Of a stretch of 64,000 bases of DNA, positions 60,299 to 64,000 are shown piece after piece. Position 1 is the first letter of the stretch. Each line of letters opens with the position of its first letter. Source of the DNA: UBA4733 sp036734945 (GTDB taxonomy: Bacteria > Chloroflexota > UBA4733); assembly GCA_036734945.1 (NCBI GenBank), contig DAIMXP010000029.1, positions 4,630 through 68,629 on the forward strand. The letters are read 5' to 3'. Both the position numbers and the translations under genes were made by a program. The notes beneath the pieces are model-generated. The model searched no databases. It saw only the letters and a list, made by a program, of their open reading frames with translations, and had not been told where the DNA came from.

Positions 60299-61405
60299 CT
60301 ACGGCACTTCCAGATCCCGCCGCCCGTCGAGCGCACGAAAGCCGGTGAGGAGCACCCTGCGGCGCTGCTCATCCGTCAGTTTGGCGTCAGCCCGCACGTC
60401 GCGCACGAACTGGCCGCGCACTGTCGGCTCACTGCCGATCGTCGCCAGGTCGTAGCCGACATGGAGGTCGCCGCTGCGCACGACCAGGGCGTCCAGCCAG
60501 GGGGCGGCGCTGCGCAGATCCTCCAAACGCAGATCAACTTCCGGCGCCAATTCACCGCAGAGCGTAATGCGGACGCACCCCCGCTTCCCGTCAACCATCT
60601 GCGCCAACTGGTTGCGCACCACTTGCTGGCTGGAGCAGCCGGTGATGTCCAACGCGAGATCGTCCACCTCCACCGTCGTCACGCGCCGACGCTCCCTTTG
60701 GATGCTGCCATCGGCCTGGATCGTGACGATCACGGCGCCGCGCTCCCCCGTCTCACCGAAATTGAGCGGGGCCGGGTTGCCGGGATAGGTGTAACGCTCG
60801 GCGTCGCGCAGCTGGTGATAGTGGCCGAGGAAGGCGTGCTGCAAGCCGGCTTCGCCAATCTGCGCCGCCCAGAACGGCGCGTGCGGCGCACGCTCCTCTT
60901 CGCCCGGCGCCTGCCAGCCTTGCTCCGCGCCATGGAAGAGGGCCAGATGCACACCAGCCCGGTCGACCTGAAAGCGTTCTAAGAAATTGCCGGTGTTGGC
61001 GGGCGCCGCGTGCGCTGCTCCCCACAGCGTCAGCCCGTCGGCCAGCGTCACTGCCTGCAGCGCCGTGTCGCGGAAGATGTGTACGTTGCTGCTCCAGGCA
61101 GTTCGCTGGTAGATACTGACCGGGCTGAGCCAGTCGTGGTTGCCGGGAGCGATATACACCGGTAACGGCTGCGCCTGCTGAAAGGTCGCCTGCAAGAAAG
61201 CGGCAGTGTCCGGCGAGCAACGTTCGTGCTCGTAGAGGTCGCCGCCGCAGAGCAGGGCGTCGGCCCCCACCGCCTGCGCCAGTTGCACGATCCGCTCCAG
61301 CGTATCGCGCAACGCCTGACGCCGCCCCCGCGCCACCCGCTCATCCGCCCTTAGCCCGCCGAACTGCGCGTCGAGATGCAGATCGGAGAAGAGGACCAGC
61401 TTCAA
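60299..61405 (-). CDS. SbcD/YhaO-like metallophosphoesterase
   Basis: 368 residues with the calcineurin-type motifs in order: FSDLHLDAQF, CGGDLYEHE, APGNHDWLSP, LALFHGAEQG and LGHYHQLRD. It is the nuclease partner of the ATPase gene that begins at the next base, as in SbcCD and YhaON. Such complexes open hairpins and trim blocked ends, a useful function in a genome full of perfect inverted repeats; that link is inference. Confidence 0.9.
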   Translation of the reverse strand: MKLVLFSDLHLDAQFGGLRADERVARGRRQALRDTLERIVQLAQAVGADALLCGGDLYEHERCSPDTAAFLQATFQQAQPLPVYIAPGNHDWLSPVSIYQRTAWSSNVHIFRDTALQAVTLADGLTLWGAAHAAPANTGNFLERFQVDRAGVHLALFHGAEQGWQAPGEEERAPHAPFWAAQIGEAGLQHAFLGHYHQLRDAERYTYPGNPAPLNFGETGERGAVIVTIQADGSIQRERRRVTTVEVDDLALDITGCSSQQVVRNQLAQMVDGKRGCVRITLCGELAPEVDLRLEDLRSAAPWLDALVVRSGDLHVGYDLATIGSEPTVRGQFVRDVRADAKLTDEQRRRVLLTGFRALDGRRDLEVP

Positions 61406-61531
61406 ACTTGCGTCCTCCGTACTGCGTTTGCGTGGCCTAAGTCAAATGTCGTGGCAACCGGTGTTCGGCAACCCGGGGCACCTTACCATGAGAAGAATTA
61501 GCAGTTCACAGGGATAAGAAGGCAAACCGGT

Positions 61532-62521
61532 CTACTGCGTTGCTGGGGCGAACCGCTTGTGATTCGGGTTGGCGTAGCAGTATGCGCAGGCGTAGCCACA
61601 CTCTTGCTCGACGTAATCTCCGATGTCGGTGTGAACGGTGCAACCACAAGTCTCGCGGCCGGGCATGTGTGTGTCGCTGGCACGGCCGGAAGGTACCTTC
61701 GTCCCCGACGCTTGCCTCAGCAGGCTAGCACTAATACAGCTTCCTGCCGCGATGCCGCACGCTGTTAAGGCCGGCTCGGTACAGCCGACGAGGTGCAGAC
61801 CGTGGGCTTCCGTCATCTGCTGCATAGCGCAGGTGATCTCCTGCAACTCTGCGGGGTCTGGGTCGCGTAACTGTCGTGCCGGCCAGCACCGCTGCATCCG
61901 CTGTTCAAACTTGCGGTAATGATCGGCGATGCTGGTGAATACTTGTGTCACGCCGAGGCGGCCGAGTTCAGCGCACATGCGCGCAAAGAAATCGTCATCC
62001 CAGTTACTGTATCGCTGCCCACCTTCGGACCAGAACACGAGTGGATCGTAGCGCCAGGCAAGCATCTGCGGACCGTACCTGTGGACCAGGAAGCGTACTT
62101 GACGAAGCACCTCAGCCAGTGGCGGCACATCCGGTTCCAGCCAGGCCAGGTCTTCTCGCCGAGAGTTGATGGTGAAATGGAAGTACTGGCAGTGATAGGG
62201 AGCAAATGCCTGGTGGAACCGCTCGTAAACTGCATAATTCTTTGACCACCAGACGATAGCGAGGACGTGTTCGGGCAGCAGCGAGACGTGCGTCAGCCGC
62301 TTGAGCGGATCCGCCGCGCGCCGAGACATCGGATTAGGGACATCGACCCAGCCACCTTGACAGCGGGCAATCATCCACTTCAGGTAAAAGGCAGGGATAT
62401 CGGTGCGCTTGCTCGCAGAGATGACACGTGGCCGCGGCTTGGGCAAGCGACCAAGAGCGGCATGAGGACAATCGGGAGTCGGAATCGTCCGGTCGGGCGT
62501 CTCAAGTGGCAATTGAAGCAT
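61532..62521 (-). CDS. DUF1848 family protein
   Basis: 329 residues from MLQLPLETPDRT; AGGAAGG lies five bases before ATG 62521. The family opening is RVISASKRTDIPAFYLKWM, followed by HFTINSRRED and QVFTSIADHYRKFE. The C-terminus has a cysteine cluster GCTVHTDIGDYVEQECGYAC with a further Cys in AYCYAN, which could hold an iron-sulfur cluster as proposed for relatives of spore photoproduct lyase. The biochemical role is unknown. It is not coupled to neighbours. Confidence 0.82.
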   Translation of the reverse strand: MLQLPLETPDRTIPTPDCPHAALGRLPKPRPRVISASKRTDIPAFYLKWMIARCQGGWVDVPNPMSRRAADPLKRLTHVSLLPEHVLAIVWWSKNYAVYERFHQAFAPYHCQYFHFTINSRREDLAWLEPDVPPLAEVLRQVRFLVHRYGPQMLAWRYDPLVFWSEGGQRYSNWDDDFFARMCAELGRLGVTQVFTSIADHYRKFEQRMQRCWPARQLRDPDPAELQEITCAMQQMTEAHGLHLVGCTEPALTACGIAAGSCISASLLRQASGTKVPSGRASDTHMPGRETCGCTVHTDIGDYVEQECGYACAYCYANPNHKRFAPATQ

Positions 62522-62870
62522 ACGCACCTTCCTCTGCCTACCGACCTCGGCCCCCAGTTAATTGCCCATTCGGTGCGGCGGTTGAACTGGCTGCGCACAG
62601 CGAAACAACAAAGCTTTCTCCGTGCCGTGGCACGGTGCGTCTTGACTACTGCCTATTCTATCAAGCGTTTTGCTCGCGTTTCGGGGGGCCAATTCGTCTT
62701 CGTGTAATCGGTGCTCCTCCTCTTGGCACTTGCGGCCCTGGCGCAGGCCGTCGCTCTGGCCGGAGCACGCCAGTTCCTGGGAGTGAAAGACGGCCAAGCG
62801 GCGCCCCCGCCGTGAGTGTTGGCCTTCCTCGCCAGGGGGCGAATCCTCCAGTCAGATGGTCACACGCGGC
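62522..62870. other. Intergenic stretch without a supported gene
   Basis: About 350 bp between the DUF1848 gene and the broken transposase. Short open frames exist on both strands but show no protein-like pattern or ribosome binding site. It is probably promoter sequence plus debris of the insertion sequence to its right. Confidence 0.5.
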
Positions 62871-62871
62871 G

Positions 62872-63273
62872 CTACCTTGCCGACACGCTGGCGTACGTCG
62901 CCATGTACCAATACATGTACATATACGTGCCGGCCCAACTTGCTGCCAACCCGTGCTCGTCGCGCAGCTGCTGGTACACCACCGCCAGTCGGATACGTCT
63001 GGGGCCGCCGGCCAGCCGGTACAACTCGGCGTTGAGGAACTCGCTGCCGTTGTCGGTATCCAGGCCCTCGAGCGCGAAGGGCAGCAAGGTGCGAGCGCAG
63101 TCGAGCGCCTGGATCACCGTCTCCTGGGTGCGAAAGCGCAGCGGCAGGCATTCCGTCCAGCCGGGGGCGACATCGATGAGCGACAGCGTGTAGAGAAAGG
63201 CGCCTTCGGCATGGCCGCCGCAGTGGGCGAAAGTGCGGGTACCCGGCGACGCCAGACCTGCGGAACGAAGCAC
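62872..63273 (-). pseudogene. Integrase-catalytic-domain transposase with internal deletion
   Basis: The frame contains the catalytic-core pattern FAHCGGHAEGAFLYTLSLID, VAPGWTECLPLRFRTQETVI and GLDTDNGSEFLNAELY, with two of the three DDE residues. After that it jumps to a segment like the family C-terminus (VVYQQLRDEHGLAASW) without the region holding the last Glu. The N-terminal DNA-binding part is also missing, so the element is dead. Confidence 0.72.
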
Positions 63274-63372
63274 CGGCGTATCGTATCATCCCATCATCCC
63301 CGGATAAATCCCTGCCCATCGGTTGCTGTGCTACCCTCTTCGTCCATGATCGGCCGGGGAGGGAAACACACC

Positions 63373-64000
63373 GTGAACGATAGTCGAGTGACGCCAGGCG
63401 GCCTGTCGGTGCCCGACTTCATCGCCCGGTGGCAAGGTACCCGGCTATCCGAGCGCGGCGCGGCGCAGTCGCACTTCATTGACCTCTGCGATGCGCTTGG
63501 CCAGCCGCGCCCGGCCGCCGCCGACCAGGAAGGAACGTTCTATACCTTTGAGAAGGGCGTGAAGAAATCGAGCGGCGGCAGCGGCTTTGCCGATGTGTGG
63601 TTACGCGGCCATTTCGCCTGGGAGTACAAGAAGCAGCGCGCAAATCTCACGGACGCCTACCGCCAGTTGCAGACCTACCGTGAAGACCTGGATAACCCAC
63701 CGCTGTTGGTGGTCTGCGACCTCGACCGCTTCGAGGTGCATACGAACTTCACCAACACGGCGACGAAGGTCTACGCCTTCCGGTTGGCGGACCTCGCTGA
63801 TCCACTGTCCGTGGGGGGCGCTTCCCTGTCCGCGCTCAGTATCCTGCGCGCCCTATTCACCGACCCGGAGCAACTGCGGCCTCAGCAGACGACGGCGCAG
63901 GTCACCGAGGCGGCCGCCCGCGAGTTCGCCCAGCTCGCGGTGAGTCTGCAAGCGGCCGGAGCGCCACCGGAACAGACCGCCCACTTCCTCATGCGGCTGC
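63373..64000 (+). CDS. MmeI-like (type IIL) restriction-modification protein, N-terminal part
   Basis: 209 residues are visible; the gene runs off the right edge. GTG 63373 is chosen because GGGGAGGG lies nine bases upstream; an in-frame ATG at 63346 is the alternative. The start matches the N-terminal nuclease domain of MmeI-type proteins: FIARWQGTRLSERGAAQSHF, LCDALGQPRP, FYTFEKGV, then the PD-(D/E)xK-like site FADVWLRGHFAWEYKKQ (Asp, Glu-x-Lys) and NPPLLVVCDLDRFEVHTNFT. The methyltransferase and target-recognition domains would lie beyond the window. Confidence 0.8.
   Translation, partial: MNDSRVTPGGLSVPDFIARWQGTRLSERGAAQSHFIDLCDALGQPRPAAADQEGTFYTFEKGVKKSSGGSGFADVWLRGHFAWEYKKQRANLTDAYRQLQTYREDLDNPPLLVVCDLDRFEVHTNFTNTATKVYAFRLADLADPLSVGGASLSALSILRALFTDPEQLRPQQTTAQVTEAAAREFAQLAVSLQAAGAPPEQTAHFLMRL

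Noticed and set aside
59168..60982. Plus-strand open frame of 604 codons
   Set aside because: It is antisense to the SbcC/SbcD-like pair, whose motifs are certain.

Overview
The window is GC-rich chromosomal DNA from a bacterium that is most probably a member of the Chloroflexota; this is an inference. It rests on the Ala/Ser/Thr-rich tethers of five solute-binding lipoproteins, a chromosomal FmrO/Rmt-type 16S rRNA methyltransferase, the fused nucleotidyltransferase/phosphomannomutase type and many degraded toxin-antitoxin and insertion-sequence pieces. No phage block, CRISPR array or replication origin was seen.

Layout. 1-4849 (+): end of a TGT-like tRNA-guanine transglycosylase overlapping an aminoglycoside-resistance-type 16S rRNA (m7G1405) methyltransferase, then rpsF-ssb-rpsR, a membrane-anchored foldase and a HemQ-like protein. 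4832-9298 (-): a tight repair and replication operon dnaX-ybaB-recR-PHP-nfo. 9434-24186: an accessory stretch with a frameshifted PIN toxin, a possible RHH antitoxin remnant, a TPR protein, NUDIX, a His-phosphatase that seems to start with ATA, a RES/MbcA-like toxin-antitoxin pair, IS5 debris, a Tiki-fold protein, HIT, an RHH gene joined to a small membrane protein, a PHP/flippase-like pair, a class C26 amidotransferase, a DUF433 antitoxin whose toxin is reduced to 18 codons, a radical SAM protein and a polysaccharide deacetylase beside a DegT aminotransferase.

24209-35491 is a carbohydrate-uptake region: three complete solute-binding lipoproteins (two closely related), a fragment of a fourth, two LacI regulators, a remnant of a third and an FAD oxidoreductase. 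A shared CAAACCGGTTTG-like operator sits on promoters of identical geometry (TTGCAA or TTGCTA, 17 bp, TATACT), so this looks like one LacI regulon. No permease or ATPase gene lies in this region. 35635-46849 holds an aldo/keto reductase, a VapBC pair, a zinc alcohol dehydrogenase, argF-argH, a sugar nucleotidyltransferase/PMM fusion, a glycosyltransferase and a divergent histidine kinase and single-domain response regulator.

47028-61405 holds a DipZ-like CcdA-thioredoxin fusion, a second sugar ABC system whose two permeases are fused in one polypeptide, tRNA-Gly(TCC), a fifth solute-binding protein, a Ca2+/H+ antiporter, an amidohydrolase-Rieske pair and an SbcCD-like (YhaN/YhaO) pair. 61532-64000 has a DUF1848 protein, a broken transposase and, running off the right edge, the start of an MmeI-like restriction-modification gene.

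Perfect inverted repeats with 17-32 bp arms recur at gene ends, twice with the stop codon inside the arm and once inside a broken coding sequence. The strongest leads are the TGT/Rmt pair, the LacI-operator regulon with its decaying paralogues, and the fused permease.
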